Shown: positions 22,934-34,225, counted from the first letter of the stretch. The stretch: 64,000 nucleotides of DNA from Flagellimonas oceanensis (GCF_003992595.1 NZ_RZNA01000040.1:331603-395602); one strand, 5' to 3'. Notes: generated by a model from the letters alone, not told the origin. Program-made: numbers and translations.

Positions 22934-23383
22934 TTACAAAAATTGGAAAAGATAATTGAACGAAAGTTCGAGGGTAGCTCCTAAAATAAAGCTTCCAAGT
23001 ACCTCTAACAAAGAAATCCTTCCAAGATTATAGGTGTTGGAAAAAGCCAGATACAGGGACCAAATAGCGCAGACCACAAAAATAATGGTTGCATAAATAG
23101 GAACATTGGAGTCAAAGAGCCCTATTAGATTAAAAATAGGGTCTAATAATGCGTTAAAGGCGAAAAGGGCTAGGGTGAAATTACTTTTTTTGTGGCCTTG
23201 AAAAAGATATATACCTGCTATAAATAACTCAACACATATTGCAATAGGGCCAAATTGATAATAATATTTGGAGTTGAAGTAAGCCTCTGGATTGTTCGGA
23301 AAAACACTGTTTTGATAGAATACTATCGCCAAAACCAAAGCGATGGCCATAAAAATAAGAGCGTTGGATTTTCTTTTTGTCAT
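22934..23383 (-). CDS. Hypothetical membrane protein
   Basis: TM-rich ORF. Confidence 0.6.
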   Translation of the reverse strand: MTKRKSNALIFMAIALVLAIVFYQNSVFPNNPEAYFNSKYYYQFGPIAICVELFIAGIYLFQGHKKSNFTLALFAFNALLDPIFNLIGLFDSNVPIYATIIFVVCAIWSLYLAFSNTYNLGRISLLEVLGSFILGATLELSFNYLFQFL

Positions 23384-23425
23384 GATTTGAATAAAGTTAT
23401 ACCAAAAATTAATTGGAATGTAGAG

Positions 23426-24379
23426 TTAATCTGTTGATTTCCAAATAAAACTTGGTGCTTGTTGATATTGGAAGGTATCATCGGTCAAGATTTCCATTTC
23501 CTTGGTTTCCCAATTCATCAAACCAATATGAAATTGGGATTGTTCATCATCGAACAGTTCAATGGCGAGCCATTTCCCATGCGGACTCCAATCATGCCAG
23601 CCTTCGTTTTGGGTGTTTTCGGTCAGTTTCCAGGTTTTGCTGCCATCCAAACTAACGGCATACAAACTGTACTTGCCGTTTTGTTTACTTTGGTAGGTTA
23701 CAAAGTTTTCTGTTGGATGCAATTTAGGCGCTCCGGCACGGTACCCAAATCTTCCAGCAGTTGAGTCTTTTTCCGGATAATGGGTCAGTTGCTTTCGGTT
23801 TTGACCATCTTCATCAATAATGTATAGTTCTTCATCAAACCCAGTTATATTTTTTCCACTGGTCTTACCACCCCTGAAAACCACTTGCTTTCCATCGTTT
23901 ACAAATAGAGGGTCTGCGGCAAAAGGCAATCCAGTATCCAATTGATCAATGATTTTTCCATTTCCATCAAGGATATAAAAGGTGGATTCTATTATCAGTT
24001 TGGGTTTAACGATTAGCTCAGAGCCGTCTTTTCGGGTGCTCATCCAGCTATCAGCCAATTCCAGATTGGAAACTTTCTTGACATTTTCTCCTTTGAAATT
24101 GCTTTTGTACAGAAAATAGCATCGTTTGCAAGCCCCTCTGTCAGAAATAAAATAAAGCGTGTCTTGGTACGAATAATAGGTCCACTCCACATTGTAAAGA
24201 TCTGTGATGTTTTTCTTATCCGTACCATCCAGATTCATGGAGAACACCTCGTAATTGTCAATATCAACATCCCTTAGAACATTGTAAACCAGTCCCAATT
24301 CGTGTTCGGAGGTGTCATTTTCAGATTTACAGGATAACAACAATACTAAAAGCCCAAGAATAGTTACTCCTTTTGTCAT
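23426..24379 (-). CDS. TolB-like PD40 lipoprotein
   Basis: Lipobox LVLLLSCKS; propeller motifs. Confidence 0.75.
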   Translation of the reverse strand: MTKGVTILGLLVLLLSCKSENDTSEHELGLVYNVLRDVDIDNYEVFSMNLDGTDKKNITDLYNVEWTYYSYQDTLYFISDRGACKRCYFLYKSNFKGENVKKVSNLELADSWMSTRKDGSELIVKPKLIIESTFYILDGNGKIIDQLDTGLPFAADPLFVNDGKQVVFRGGKTSGKNITGFDEELYIIDEDGQNRKQLTHYPEKDSTAGRFGYRAGAPKLHPTENFVTYQSKQNGKYSLYAVSLDGSKTWKLTENTQNEGWHDWSPHGKWLAIELFDDEQSQFHIGLMNWETKEMEILTDDTFQYQQAPSFIWKSTD

Positions 24380-24520
24380 AATGTGTTTAGTTTGATTGAA
24401 TTTTATGCAATGTTGAAGATACTAAACTATCTGAAATTTTAAACCTGTCATATTTTATAGTTTATTTGTAATGAACACTGTTTTTCCCATAGGGAACAGA
24501 CCGACTTAAACCAACCAACT

Positions 24521-26056
24521 ATGCTTTCCAGATTTCTTTCTTTTTTACTATTGACTTGTTTGTTTTTCTCTTGTAATGAAGCTCAAAAAACCGATGATAC
24601 CACATATGACCTATGGATTAAAAACGCCAAGGTAATTGACGGGACCGGGTCAGAAAGCTACAGGGCACATGTCTTGGTCTTGAATGACACAATAGCAAAG
24701 ATTGAAAAGGATACTACACTAGAGTTTCTGGCACAAGAGCAGGTAGATGCTGCGAAAAAGGTGTTGACTCCCGGTTTTATAGATACGCACGGCCATGGCG
24801 ACCCTATAGAAAGTCCCGAATTCAAGAATTTTCTTGCCATGGGCGTTACCACCATTGCACTCGGACAAGATGGATATAGCCCCAGAGAGAAAGATTTATC
24901 CGGCTGGATGCAAAAAGTGGATTCCGTGAATGCCGGCGTAAACATTGCAATGTTCGTGGGGCATAATTCCATACGCCAACTCTCAGGGGTAAATTATGAG
25001 GAAGTTCCTTCGGAAGAAGGTCTCGCTGAAATGAAAAGTTTGTTGAACAATGCCTTTGATGCCGGTGTTTTTGGTATGACCTCTGGCTTGGAATACAACC
25101 CCGGTAGTTTCTCTAAGAAAGAGGAACTGGAGGAATTGGCAAAGGTAGTAGGGGAGCGTGATGGACTTATCATGAGCCACATGCGGGACGAAGATGATAC
25201 AGAAGTGGAGCAATCCATAAGGGAACTGCTGAGCCAGGGTAAGTATTGCCCAGTGCACGTTTCACATATTAAATCCGTTTACGGAAAAGGAGAGGAACGA
25301 GGGAAAGAGATTTTGAGCCTACTTGATAGCGCCAAGGCCGAAGGTGTAGAGGTCACGGCGGATTTGTATCCCTACACGGCCAGTTATACGGGTATTGCCA
25401 TTGTTTTCCCGGACTGGGCCAAAAAGCCCCATGATTTTGATGAGGTGGTAGCGAATAGAAAAACGGAACTACAGGAATTTCTTCGGAACAAAATTGCACA
25501 ACGCAACGGCCCTGAGGCTACCTTGATTGGCTCCGGAGAATTCGCAGGGAAAAATCTAAAGGAGATTTCAGAGGAATTGAACAAGCCATTTGAAGATGTA
25601 TTAATTGAGGATATTGGCCCTTATGGTGCCAGTGGGGCTTATTTTATTATGGATGAAACCCTGCAAAAAACTTTGGTGCAAAGCGATTTGGTCAACATTT
25701 GTAGCGACGGAAGCCCAACTATGCGACATCCCCGCGGCTACGGTAGTTTCGCTAAAGTAATCGAAACCTACGTGAATGATGATGGATTATTCACTTTGGA
25801 AGAAGCAGTTCATAAAATGACAGGGCTTGCGGCCAAAACAATGGGTTTGCAAAGCAGGGGACTGATTCAAGAGGGTTTGAAGGCTGACCTCTTGCTTTTT
25901 GATCCTGCAAAAGTAAAAGCAACAGCAACGTTCGAAAATCCACATCAACTTGCAGAAGGGTTTGATGAAGTTTGGGTCAACGGAAAAAGAGCCGTTACAA
26001 ATGCTCAGTTCTCCGAGGAACGATTCGGTCAAATGCTGCGGAAACAAATACCCTAA
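24521..26056 (+). CDS. D-aminoacylase / amidohydrolase family
   Basis: LWIKNAKVIDGTGSESYRAHVLV, PGFIDTHGHGD, ICSDGSPTMRHPRGYGSF. Confidence 0.88.
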   Translation: MLSRFLSFLLLTCLFFSCNEAQKTDDTTYDLWIKNAKVIDGTGSESYRAHVLVLNDTIAKIEKDTTLEFLAQEQVDAAKKVLTPGFIDTHGHGDPIESPEFKNFLAMGVTTIALGQDGYSPREKDLSGWMQKVDSVNAGVNIAMFVGHNSIRQLSGVNYEEVPSEEGLAEMKSLLNNAFDAGVFGMTSGLEYNPGSFSKKEELEELAKVVGERDGLIMSHMRDEDDTEVEQSIRELLSQGKYCPVHVSHIKSVYGKGEERGKEILSLLDSAKAEGVEVTADLYPYTASYTGIAIVFPDWAKKPHDFDEVVANRKTELQEFLRNKIAQRNGPEATLIGSGEFAGKNLKEISEELNKPFEDVLIEDIGPYGASGAYFIMDETLQKTLVQSDLVNICSDGSPTMRHPRGYGSFAKVIETYVNDDGLFTLEEAVHKMTGLAAKTMGLQSRGLIQEGLKADLLLFDPAKVKATATFENPHQLAEGFDEVWVNGKRAVTNAQFSEERFGQMLRKQIP

Positions 26057-26064
26057 GAATAACC

Positions 26065-27117
26065 TTAAGCTTTTGATGTATTAAAGCCAAAATACTTCTT
26101 TCTCAACCAAAAAGAAACCTTTACCAATAAGATCAAGGCCGGAACTTCCACCAATGGGCCTATGACACCAGCAAAGGCTTGACCTGAGTTTAGTCCAAAG
26201 ACAGCTATAGCAACGGCTATGGCCAGTTCAAAATTATTTCCAGCCGCCGTAAATGCCACCGAAGCAGTTTTGTCGTACTCGGCACCCATAGCCTTTGTGG
26301 TAAAGAAACCGATAAGGAACATCAAAGCAAAATAGATCAGCAGGGGAACGGCAATAATCAACACATCCATCGGAATCTCAACAATCAACTCTCCTTTTAA
26401 GGAAAACATGATCACAATGGTAAACAAGAGGGCTATCAAAGTCATCGGGGAAACAGCAGGGATAAACCTTGAGGTATACCAAGCTTCGCCTTTTGATTTC
26501 ACCAAAATCTGACGACTCAAAATTCCCATTAAAAAAGGAATGCCAAGATAGATGGCCACACTTTCGGCAATGGTACCAATGGAGATATCGACAATGGCTC
26601 CTTCAAAACCAAAATGGGGTGGGAGTACAGTAATGAATATCCAAGCGTAAAAACTATAAGCAAAAACTTGAAAAATACTGTTCAATGCCACCAAACCGGC
26701 ACCATATTCGCTGCTTCCTTCGGCCAAATCGTTCCAGACGAGCACCATGGCTATGCATCGCGCCAAACCGATCAGAATAAGCCCAACCATATATTCCGGG
26801 TAGTCCCGGAGAAATATGATGGCAAGGGCAAACATTAAAATAGGGCCCACAATCCAGTTCAACACAAGGGAGATGGATAGGATTTTAGTGTTTTTGAACA
26901 CTTTTGGCAGCAAAGAATATTTGACCTTGGCCAAGGGTGGGTACATCATCAAAATCAATCCGATGGCAATGGGGATATTGGTGGTTCCGCTACTAAAAGA
27001 ATTGACAAAATCAGGAAAGTTGGGAAAAAAGTATCCAATCCCGACCCCAAGGGCCATGGCTACAAAAATCCAAAGGGTCAGGTTCTTATCTAAAAAGCTC
27101 AATTTTTTGATGGCCAT
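26065..27117 (-). CDS. arsB: ACR3-family arsenite efflux transporter
   Basis: [25 protein letters not shown]..., ten-TM ACR3 pattern; ars context. Confidence 0.9.
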   Translation of the reverse strand: MAIKKLSFLDKNLTLWIFVAMALGVGIGYFFPNFPDFVNSFSSGTTNIPIAIGLILMMYPPLAKVKYSLLPKVFKNTKILSISLVLNWIVGPILMFALAIIFLRDYPEYMVGLILIGLARCIAMVLVWNDLAEGSSEYGAGLVALNSIFQVFAYSFYAWIFITVLPPHFGFEGAIVDISIGTIAESVAIYLGIPFLMGILSRQILVKSKGEAWYTSRFIPAVSPMTLIALLFTIVIMFSLKGELIVEIPMDVLIIAVPLLIYFALMFLIGFFTTKAMGAEYDKTASVAFTAAGNNFELAIAVAIAVFGLNSGQAFAGVIGPLVEVPALILLVKVSFWLRKKYFGFNTSKA

Positions 27118-27734
27118 TAGTTTTGAATTTTGGAGAAAACATAAAACATTTCGGTGGCAATCTGTTTGCTTCGCTCGCTGTATTTTTCAGCTTGTTGAGG
27201 CGTGTCGTCGAACGCTTTTGGATCGTCGTAGGTAATCGGGATTCGTTTTTCAGCTCCGGGCACAAACGGGCAACCTTCATCGGCTTGCGAACAGGTCATA
27301 ATGGCGGCAAAGTCCGATTTCGGGTTAAAATCATCATCCATTCGTTTGGATAAACAGATAACGGGGTGTTCGTTCTCCGAAAACTTGATGCCATACACTG
27401 GGTTTTTTCCTTCGGAAAGCATCTGTACCTCAAAACCTGTGTTCGCTAGGGTAGAGGCTACCATGGGAAATAAGGCGGTTGCCTCCGTTCCTCCCGAATA
27501 GCAACTCACATTCCTAACTCCAAAATGATACGCTATCGTCTGAGCCCAAATTTGGGACAAATGACTCCGTCGGGAATTATGGGTACAGATAAAGTTGAGA
27601 CGAATGGATTTTCCATTGCTGACTTTTTCCTGAACATACTCCACAAGAGGAGATAAGGTTTGTTTTCTCTCCGATGTGATGGTTGTGATATCCAGATTTG
27701 AAATATAATCGTTCAACACCTTGTAATGTGACAT
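27117..27734 (-). CDS. Low-molecular-weight phosphatase/arsenate reductase-like
   Basis: [19 protein letters not shown]-loop-like motif; ATG at 27734 preferred over ORF-track start 27851. Confidence 0.8.
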   Translation of the reverse strand: MSHYKVLNDYISNLDITTITSERKQTLSPLVEYVQEKVSNGKSIRLNFICTHNSRRSHLSQIWAQTIAYHFGVRNVSCYSGGTEATALFPMVASTLANTGFEVQMLSEGKNPVYGIKFSENEHPVICLSKRMDDDFNPKSDFAAIMTCSQADEGCPFVPGAEKRIPITYDDPKAFDDTPQQAEKYSERSKQIATEMFYVFSKIQN

Positions 27735-27748
27735 AAGCTTTGAATTTT

Positions 27749-28213
27749 TTAGCAACACCCACTTCCTGGAACACATCCAGAATTTTGAAGCTCGGAAAGT
27801 TTTACTTTGGGCTTTTCTTCTGGAATACCACATTTGTCCTTGGCTAAACAATCGGTTTGTTTGGTGGTCAATAAAAAGTTGGTGCCATCAAAATCAAGTG
27901 CGAATTTCTCAATGGTTTGCCCTTGATACTCCACTTCAACTTCTAAATTTCCGATATCCAATGTTTTTTGAGACAATTCGATGATATGTACCAATTTTTC
28001 AGGATGAAGCCTATGGTCGTAGTCATTGGCGTTCCAGAGTTGGAAATTGACCACTTCTTCGTTACGGACAGTTCCACCACAGTCAATAAAATGCTTGGTG
28101 ATTTTACCCACTTCGGTTACGTGAAAATGATTGGGAACCAACTCCCCGTTTGGTAATTGGAACGCTATGGTCTCCAATTGCGCCAATGCTGATTTAACTT
28201 CTTCTAATTTCAT
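27749..28213 (-). CDS. DUF6428-like protein in ars operon
   Basis: Position in operon; HFHVTEVGKITKHFIDCGG. Confidence 0.65.
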   Translation of the reverse strand: MKLEEVKSALAQLETIAFQLPNGELVPNHFHVTEVGKITKHFIDCGGTVRNEEVVNFQLWNANDYDHRLHPEKLVHIIELSQKTLDIGNLEVEVEYQGQTIEKFALDFDGTNFLLTTKQTDCLAKDKCGIPEEKPKVKLSELQNSGCVPGSGCC

Positions 28214-28259
28214 ATCTCTATATTTATTGTAATATTACGATTAATGAACTCAAATTTTT

Positions 28260-28589
28260 TTAGCAACATTCCTTTTTGTCCAGGTCCTGATCTAAGAATT
28301 CCGACATAACGCTCTTCATTTTCTTCCAGTTCTCGGCATCAATGCAGTAACAAACACTGGTGCCTTCTACATTGCCCTTGATCAAACCTAGATGCTTCAA
28401 TTCCTTTAAATGTTGGGAAATCGTGGGTTGTGCCAAACCGATTTCATCCACCAAGTCGCCACAAACACAAGCATTCAACTTGTACAAATACTGTAAAATC
28501 GCAACGCGTGCTGGATGCCCAAAAACCTTGGCGTACTGCGCAATTTGATTTTGCTTATCGGTGAATATTTCAGTTTTGGCTAAGCCCAT
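28260..28589 (-). CDS. arsR: ArsR-family transcriptional regulator
   Basis: FGHPARVAILQYLYKLNACVCGDLVDEIGLAQPTISQHLKELK. Confidence 0.92.
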   Translation of the reverse strand: MGLAKTEIFTDKQNQIAQYAKVFGHPARVAILQYLYKLNACVCGDLVDEIGLAQPTISQHLKELKHLGLIKGNVEGTSVCYCIDAENWKKMKSVMSEFLDQDLDKKECC

Positions 28590-28741
28590 AGATAATTTTG
28601 TTCATTGCAATATTACGATTAATAGAGTTGTCGCCAAAGGTTTTATCGAGTTTTATTTCATAATCGTTTGAAAAACATAGGTAAATACTGATTCTTTCTT
28701 ATTACATTGCGTTATGCACGCTTAAACATAACGATTGTAAT

Positions 28742-29896
28742 TTGTCGCTAAACGGAAAAATATATTTGGATTACAATGCAACCACACCTACAAATCCAAA
28801 AGTGGTGGAGGCAATGCTGCCGTATTTTACCGAGAACTTTGGCAATGCAAGCAGTGATCACTCCTATGGATGGTATGCCGATGATGCAGTTGAAACAGCA
28901 CGTATTCAGGTAGCGAAGCTGGTAAATTGTAGACCAACGGAAATCACTTTTACCTCCGGAGCTACTGAGGCCGCTAATTTGGCCTTGTTCGGATTTTGCA
29001 AAAAAAACAGGAGCAAGGGCAACCACATTATTTCCTGTAAAACGGAGCACAAAGCAGTCGTGGATACTTTGGAGGCTTTGGAATCCGATGGTTTTGAAGT
29101 CACGTATTTAAATGTGGATGGACAAGGAAACATCGATTTGAATGTGTTGGAGGAAGAAATAAACCCATCCACAATTTTGGTCTGCTTGATGCTTGCCAAC
29201 AACGAGACAGGTCTGATTCATCCGATAAAAACGATAACCGAAATAGCGCATTCCAAGAGTGTTCCTGTAATGTCCGACATTACACAGGCAGTGGGTAAAA
29301 TCCCAATTGATTTACAGGATTCGGGAATCGACATAGCTGTTTTTTCTTCACACAAACTTTATGGCCCCAAAGGTGTTGGTGCACTTTATTTAAATAAAAA
29401 CAATAACATTTCCATTGACAAACATCTTTTTGGTGGCAGCCACGAAAAAGGATTGCGACCTGGTACTTTGAATGTTCCTGGTATTGTTGGTTTTGGCAAA
29501 GCTAGTGAAATTGCAAAGCAAAGCTTGAAAGAGAATCACCAAAGATTTAAAAGGCTTCAAAACCAATTGGAGGAGGGGCTGTTGACCATAGATGAGGCAA
29601 CCATCAATTGCCAAAATGAAGAGCGGTTGCCTAATACCACAAATGTATCGTTCAAAGCAGTGGATGGCACCAAGTTGCTTCGTTATTTGAATGCCTTGGC
29701 TGTTTCTCGGGGTTCCGCCTGTACCGCGAATCAAGTGAATCCATCACACGTATTAAAAGCGATGGGAGTTGATGATGAAGTTGCCTTGGCCAGTCTACGA
29801 ATCAGTACAGGCCGAGACACCTCTTCGGAAGATATTGAAAAAGCGGTGTTTGAAATTAAAAAAGCAGTCAACCAACTAAAAACTAGTGTTGTATGA
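28742..29896 (+). CDS. Cysteine desulfurase (NifS/IscS-like)
   Basis: IYLDYNATTPTNP; SSHKLYGPKGVGALY; RGSACTAN; TTG start. Confidence 0.9.
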   Translation: MSLNGKIYLDYNATTPTNPKVVEAMLPYFTENFGNASSDHSYGWYADDAVETARIQVAKLVNCRPTEITFTSGATEAANLALFGFCKKNRSKGNHIISCKTEHKAVVDTLEALESDGFEVTYLNVDGQGNIDLNVLEEEINPSTILVCLMLANNETGLIHPIKTITEIAHSKSVPVMSDITQAVGKIPIDLQDSGIDIAVFSSHKLYGPKGVGALYLNKNNNISIDKHLFGGSHEKGLRPGTLNVPGIVGFGKASEIAKQSLKENHQRFKRLQNQLEEGLLTIDEATINCQNEERLPNTTNVSFKAVDGTKLLRYLNALAVSRGSACTANQVNPSHVLKAMGVDDEVALASLRISTGRDTSSEDIEKAVFEIKKAVNQLKTSVV

Positions 29897-31047
29897 GGGA
29901 GTTGGATGTCATCATATCAAAATATAAAGAGCTAAAATTGCAGGATGTACGCTGTATTTTGGCTACTGTTGTCCATGTTGAAGGCTCATCGTACCGAAGA
30001 GCCGGTGCACGAATGTTGGTGGACGAATACGGAAATATTACAGGGGCCATAAGCGGAGGTTGCTTAGAGGGTGATGCGCTCAGAAAAGCACTTTTTGCGT
30101 TGGATAGACAAGAAAACAAGCTGGTCACTTACGATACCAGTGATGAGGATGATGCGGTTATCGGCGCACAATTAGGCTGTAATGGTATTATTCAGGTGCT
30201 CTTTGAACCCATAAATTATACCGATGGGAACAATCCATGCGAACTTTTGAGAACCATTACCGAACAGGAAGTTCCCATGGCGGTCTCGGTCGTTTTTAAT
30301 TTGGATAAATCCCAACAACAACTGGGAACCAGTTTGGTTACGGATGAAAATCAGGCAGTTTCGGGTCAGCAGCTTTGCGATGATTTACAACAAGCTTTGC
30401 TTGTTAAAAGTAGAGAGGTCATCAATGAAAATGCATCTTGTTTTGCAGAGCTCACAACGGAAGAGAAAACACATTTTGTGTTCATCCAAATCCATCAACC
30501 ACCTGTAAAATTGGTATTGGTAGGAGCAGGGAACGATGCCCAAATCTTGGCGCAACAAACCGATTTACTAGGTTGGAAAGTGACCGTTACCGATGGGCGT
30601 CCCACGCATGCCAACAAAGAACGTTTTGTGGGATCTTGCGAAGTGATTGTTACCAAACCAGAGGAAACGCTAAAAAATATCAACATAGATAATCGAACTT
30701 GTTTTGTGTTGATGAGCCATAATTACAACTACGATTTATCGGTGCTTAAGTTATTGCTCGGAAATCCCGAGACACCTTACATTGGCATTTTGGGTCCATT
30801 GAAAAAATATGAGCGCATGCTTAACGAGTTGGCAGATGGAGGCATCGAAGTATCCAAAGAGGATTTGGCCAAGATTCACGCACCTGTAGGCTTGGAAATA
30901 GGCGCAGAGACACCGGCCGAAATTGGATTGTCCATTTTGGCAGAGATACAAAGTGTGCTAACCGACAAAGAGGCTCGACCTTTAAAGCAGAAAACTGAGC
31001 CGATTCACGATACGAAACAGAATCAATTTCAAAAAATAACCCTTTGA
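29893..31047 (+). CDS. XdhC-family protein
   Basis: ATVVHVEGSSYRRAGARMLVDEYGNITGAISGGCLEGD. Confidence 0.92.
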   Translation: MRELDVIISKYKELKLQDVRCILATVVHVEGSSYRRAGARMLVDEYGNITGAISGGCLEGDALRKALFALDRQENKLVTYDTSDEDDAVIGAQLGCNGIIQVLFEPINYTDGNNPCELLRTITEQEVPMAVSVVFNLDKSQQQLGTSLVTDENQAVSGQQLCDDLQQALLVKSREVINENASCFAELTTEEKTHFVFIQIHQPPVKLVLVGAGNDAQILAQQTDLLGWKVTVTDGRPTHANKERFVGSCEVIVTKPEETLKNINIDNRTCFVLMSHNYNYDLSVLKLLLGNPETPYIGILGPLKKYERMLNELADGGIEVSKEDLAKIHAPVGLEIGAETPAEIGLSILAEIQSVLTDKEARPLKQKTEPIHDTKQNQFQKITL

Positions 31048-31649
31048 GTGCAGAAGAAAACATAGCGGTGGTTGTTTTGGCAGCAGGTGGCTCTACTCGT
31101 TTGGGGCGACCAAAGCAATTGGTGGAATATAAGGGAAAAACCCTTTTGGACCATGCATTGGATAAAGTGGACCTACTGGGTTTCCAAACCAAAATTTTGG
31201 TTTTAGGCGGAGAGCGGGAGGAGATTGTCGATAAAATTAATCCCAATGACTTTAAAGTGGTCGTTAATACCCATTGGGAGCAAGGAATGGCGTCTAGCAT
31301 CAAGGTTGGGCTGGAAGCTGCGATGGCGAAGGAAGAAGGATTGGACTATGTATTGTTTCTGGTATCCGACCAACCCTTTTTGGAACGCACCAACTTAATC
31401 AAACTGGTGCATACCCAACTGACACAACATCCAAAAGCAACCTATTCCAAATATGGGGATAATATTGGAGTGCCGGCCATCTTTAGTAAGGAAGCATTTC
31501 CATTGTTATTGCAGCTGGAAGGAGACGAAGGAGCTAAGAAACTAACTCGCATGGAAGATTTTAATTACTGTGCGGAAACCTTTAAAAAGGGAGGTTTTGA
31601 TGTGGATACCGAAGAAGATGTGAAGCAACTAAAGCAAATGGAAGAATGA
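31044..31649 (+). CDS. MobA/MocA-like nucleotidyltransferase
   Basis: VVVLAAGGSTRLGRPKQLVEYKGKTLLDHAL. Confidence 0.9.
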   Translation: MSAEENIAVVVLAAGGSTRLGRPKQLVEYKGKTLLDHALDKVDLLGFQTKILVLGGEREEIVDKINPNDFKVVVNTHWEQGMASSIKVGLEAAMAKEEGLDYVLFLVSDQPFLERTNLIKLVHTQLTQHPKATYSKYGDNIGVPAIFSKEAFPLLLQLEGDEGAKKLTRMEDFNYCAETFKKGGFDVDTEEDVKQLKQMEE

Positions 31650-31882
31650 AAGTGACCGTTAAATATTTTGGTTTGGTAGCCGAAGCTACTGAAAAGTCCG
31701 AAGAGGTTTTGGACCTCAATGGAACGCTTACCGCTTTGGAACTAAAGGTACAATGCTTGAACGGCTTGGCTATAGCGGACAAAGAGTCCGTACAGATAGC
31801 CGTAAACCAAAATTTGGATGATACAATAACCTTAAAAGACGGGGACGAAGTGGCCTTGTTGCCACCATTCGCTGGAGGATGA
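31646..31882 (+). CDS. moaD: Molybdopterin synthase small subunit MoaD
   Basis: Ubiquitin-like, ends LLPPFAGG. Confidence 0.9.
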   Translation: MKVTVKYFGLVAEATEKSEEVLDLNGTLTALELKVQCLNGLAIADKESVQIAVNQNLDDTITLKDGDEVALLPPFAGG

Positions 31883-32892
31883 GCAGATACGACAGACAAA
31901 TAAAACTCACGGAAGTTGGGCCTGGAGGTCAGGGAAAGCTTCGCAATGCCAAAGTATTGATTGTTGGTGTTGGGGGGCTGGGCTGTCCTGCTGCGATGTA
32001 TTTGGCAGGCGCAGGAGTCGGCAAAATTGGTTTGATGGACCATGATAAGGTCGATATGTCCAATTTGCATAGACAAGTCCTCTTTCAAGAATCGGATGTG
32101 GCAAGGTCAAAAGCTGTTGTTGCCAAGGAACGTTTGGAAAAACAGAACAGTGAGGTACGGTTTGAAGTGTTCGAAGTGCCGTTGACCGTTGAAAACGCGG
32201 AAAACATCATCAATCAATACGACGTCGTTTTGGATGGCACGGACAATTTTGAAACCAAGTACCTTATCAATGATGCGTGCATATTGACGAATAAACCTTG
32301 GGTTTTTGCCTCTATTTATAAAAATGAAGGACAATTATCGGTCTTCAATTACAAGAATGGGCCTACGTATCGGTGTGTGTTCCCAAAAAGCACACGGCAG
32401 AACATCAGTTGTGAGGCCACGGGCGTATTGGGTGTATTACCGGGCATTCTCGGAACGCTGCAGGCAGCGGAAGTACTTAAAATTATTTTGGGGGCGGGCG
32501 AAGTAATGTCGGGTAGGTTAAAACTCATCAATATGATGCGGGCCAGCGAGCAGATCATCAAAATAAACAAGCGCCCCGAAGAAGTGGAAAAAATTCGCAA
32601 GAATGGAATAGCTCCCGTTTACATTGATTGCGATTTAAAAAATAAGGAACAGTGGTATCTCGATGTACGCGAAGTGTTCGAACAGCCCAAACCAAAGGGT
32701 AAAAAAGTGCTCAGTATTCCGATGAGTGATTTAACATTACGATACCAAGAAATACCCAATAATCAGGAGGTTTTTGTATTCTGCCAATCTGGAAAACGAA
32801 GCAAAAACGCCATAGAAATCCTTAAAAACGAATTTGGCTTTCACAATTTGAAAAACGTGGAAGGCGGTATAGAAACAATTATTGATGGATAA
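31879..32892 (+). CDS. moeB: MoeB/ThiF adenylyltransferase with C-terminal rhodanese domain
   Basis: SRYDRQIKLTEVGPGGQGKLRNAKVLIVGVGGLGCP; VFVFCQSGKRSKNAIEIL. Confidence 0.92.
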   Translation: MSRYDRQIKLTEVGPGGQGKLRNAKVLIVGVGGLGCPAAMYLAGAGVGKIGLMDHDKVDMSNLHRQVLFQESDVARSKAVVAKERLEKQNSEVRFEVFEVPLTVENAENIINQYDVVLDGTDNFETKYLINDACILTNKPWVFASIYKNEGQLSVFNYKNGPTYRCVFPKSTRQNISCEATGVLGVLPGILGTLQAAEVLKIILGAGEVMSGRLKLINMMRASEQIIKINKRPEEVEKIRKNGIAPVYIDCDLKNKEQWYLDVREVFEQPKPKGKKVLSIPMSDLTLRYQEIPNNQEVFVFCQSGKRSKNAIEILKNEFGFHNLKNVEGGIETIIDG

Positions 32893-33328
32893 GAAGAAAC
32901 CAAAAAAAGTATTTGTACAAGGAGCGATTCCTCCCGAAAAAATAGCCAATTCGGTGGCTAACCACCAAAGCAAGACGAATATTGGCGCGCACAGTATTTT
33001 TTTGGGACAGATAAGGGCCGACGAGGTAGAAGGTAAAACCGTGACTGCCATCGATTACACAGCATATGAAGAAATGGCTGAGAAAGTCTTCCACGAAATA
33101 CGCGAAGCAGCTTTTGCCAAGTTCGACATTACCTGTGCTCATATTTATCACAGTTTGGGTAAGGTAAACGTTGGGGAGTTGTGTTTGTTCGTGTTCACAT
33201 CATCGGCACACCGAAAGATTGCGATAGAGGCGACCAACTTTTTTGTGGAGGAAATCAAAGCGAAAGTACCTGTGTTCGGTAAAGAGATTTTTGAGGACGA
33301 AACTCATCAATGGAAAGTAAATAAGTAA
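32882..33328 (+). CDS. moaE: Molybdopterin synthase catalytic subunit MoaE
   Basis: GAHSIFLGQIRADEVEGKTVTAIDYTAYEEMAEK. Confidence 0.92.
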   Translation: MMDKKKPKKVFVQGAIPPEKIANSVANHQSKTNIGAHSIFLGQIRADEVEGKTVTAIDYTAYEEMAEKVFHEIREAAFAKFDITCAHIYHSLGKVNVGELCLFVFTSSAHRKIAIEATNFFVEEIKAKVPVFGKEIFEDETHQWKVNK

Positions 33329-34225
33329 ATGGTAGACATTACACATAAAGTGACGACTTTGCGGGAAGCTACCGCTGAAGCTATCGTAAAAACAAGTAGC
33401 CAAGCTACGATAGATGCGATACAAAACAATGAAGTTCCCAAAGGGAATGTGTTTGAAATGGCCAAAGCGGCTGGTTTGTTGGGCGTCAAGAAAACACCGG
33501 ACCTATTGCCTGATTGTCATCCGTTACCCATTGAATACACGGGCATCGATTATGAAATTGACGGGTTGGACATTACCATTTCCATGACGGTAAAGACCAT
33601 ATATAAAACAGGGGTAGAGGTAGAGGCGATGCACGGAGCAAGTGTTGTGGCCCTTACCATGTACGATATGCTAAAACCGATTGACAAAAACGTGGAAATC
33701 GGCACTATTCGCCTTAAATCCAAAAAAGGAGGGAAATCTTCCTATAAAATCAATTCGGAAGGGTTGACCGCTGATGTTGTTGTTTGTTCGGATACCATTT
33801 CCAAAGGAAAAGGCGAGGATAGGGCAGGAGAGGCTATCATTGAGAAATTGAAGTCTCTGGGTGTGCCATCCCAAAAAAGCATTATTCCCGATGAAGCTGA
33901 AGCAATCATCAAAAAAGTGGAAAACACTTTTGCTGACTTGCTGATTTTTACCGGAGGAACAGGCGTGGGACCTCGAGATGTCACCCCGCAGACCTTGGAA
34001 CCCATGTTGGACATCAAACTAAAAGGAGTAGAAGAACAAATGCGAAGCTACGGGCAAAACAGGATGCCGTATGCGATGTTCTCGCGTTCCATCGCGGGCA
34101 TTAAAGACGGTAAATTGATATTGGCACTTCCAGGTTCCACAAAGGGAGCAGCGGAATCCATGGACGCGATTTTCCCGCATGTGCTGCATGCATTTAAAGT
34201 GATAGAAGGAAAAAGACATGATTGA
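33329..34225 (+). CDS. Bifunctional MoaC-MogA/MoaB fusion
   Basis: MVDITHKVTTLREATAEA (MoaC) followed by VVCSDTISKGKGEDRAG...FTGGTGVGPRDVTP. Confidence 0.92.
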   Translation: MVDITHKVTTLREATAEAIVKTSSQATIDAIQNNEVPKGNVFEMAKAAGLLGVKKTPDLLPDCHPLPIEYTGIDYEIDGLDITISMTVKTIYKTGVEVEAMHGASVVALTMYDMLKPIDKNVEIGTIRLKSKKGGKSSYKINSEGLTADVVVCSDTISKGKGEDRAGEAIIEKLKSLGVPSQKSIIPDEAEAIIKKVENTFADLLIFTGGTGVGPRDVTPQTLEPMLDIKLKGVEEQMRSYGQNRMPYAMFSRSIAGIKDGKLILALPGSTKGAAESMDAIFPHVLHAFKVIEGKRHD

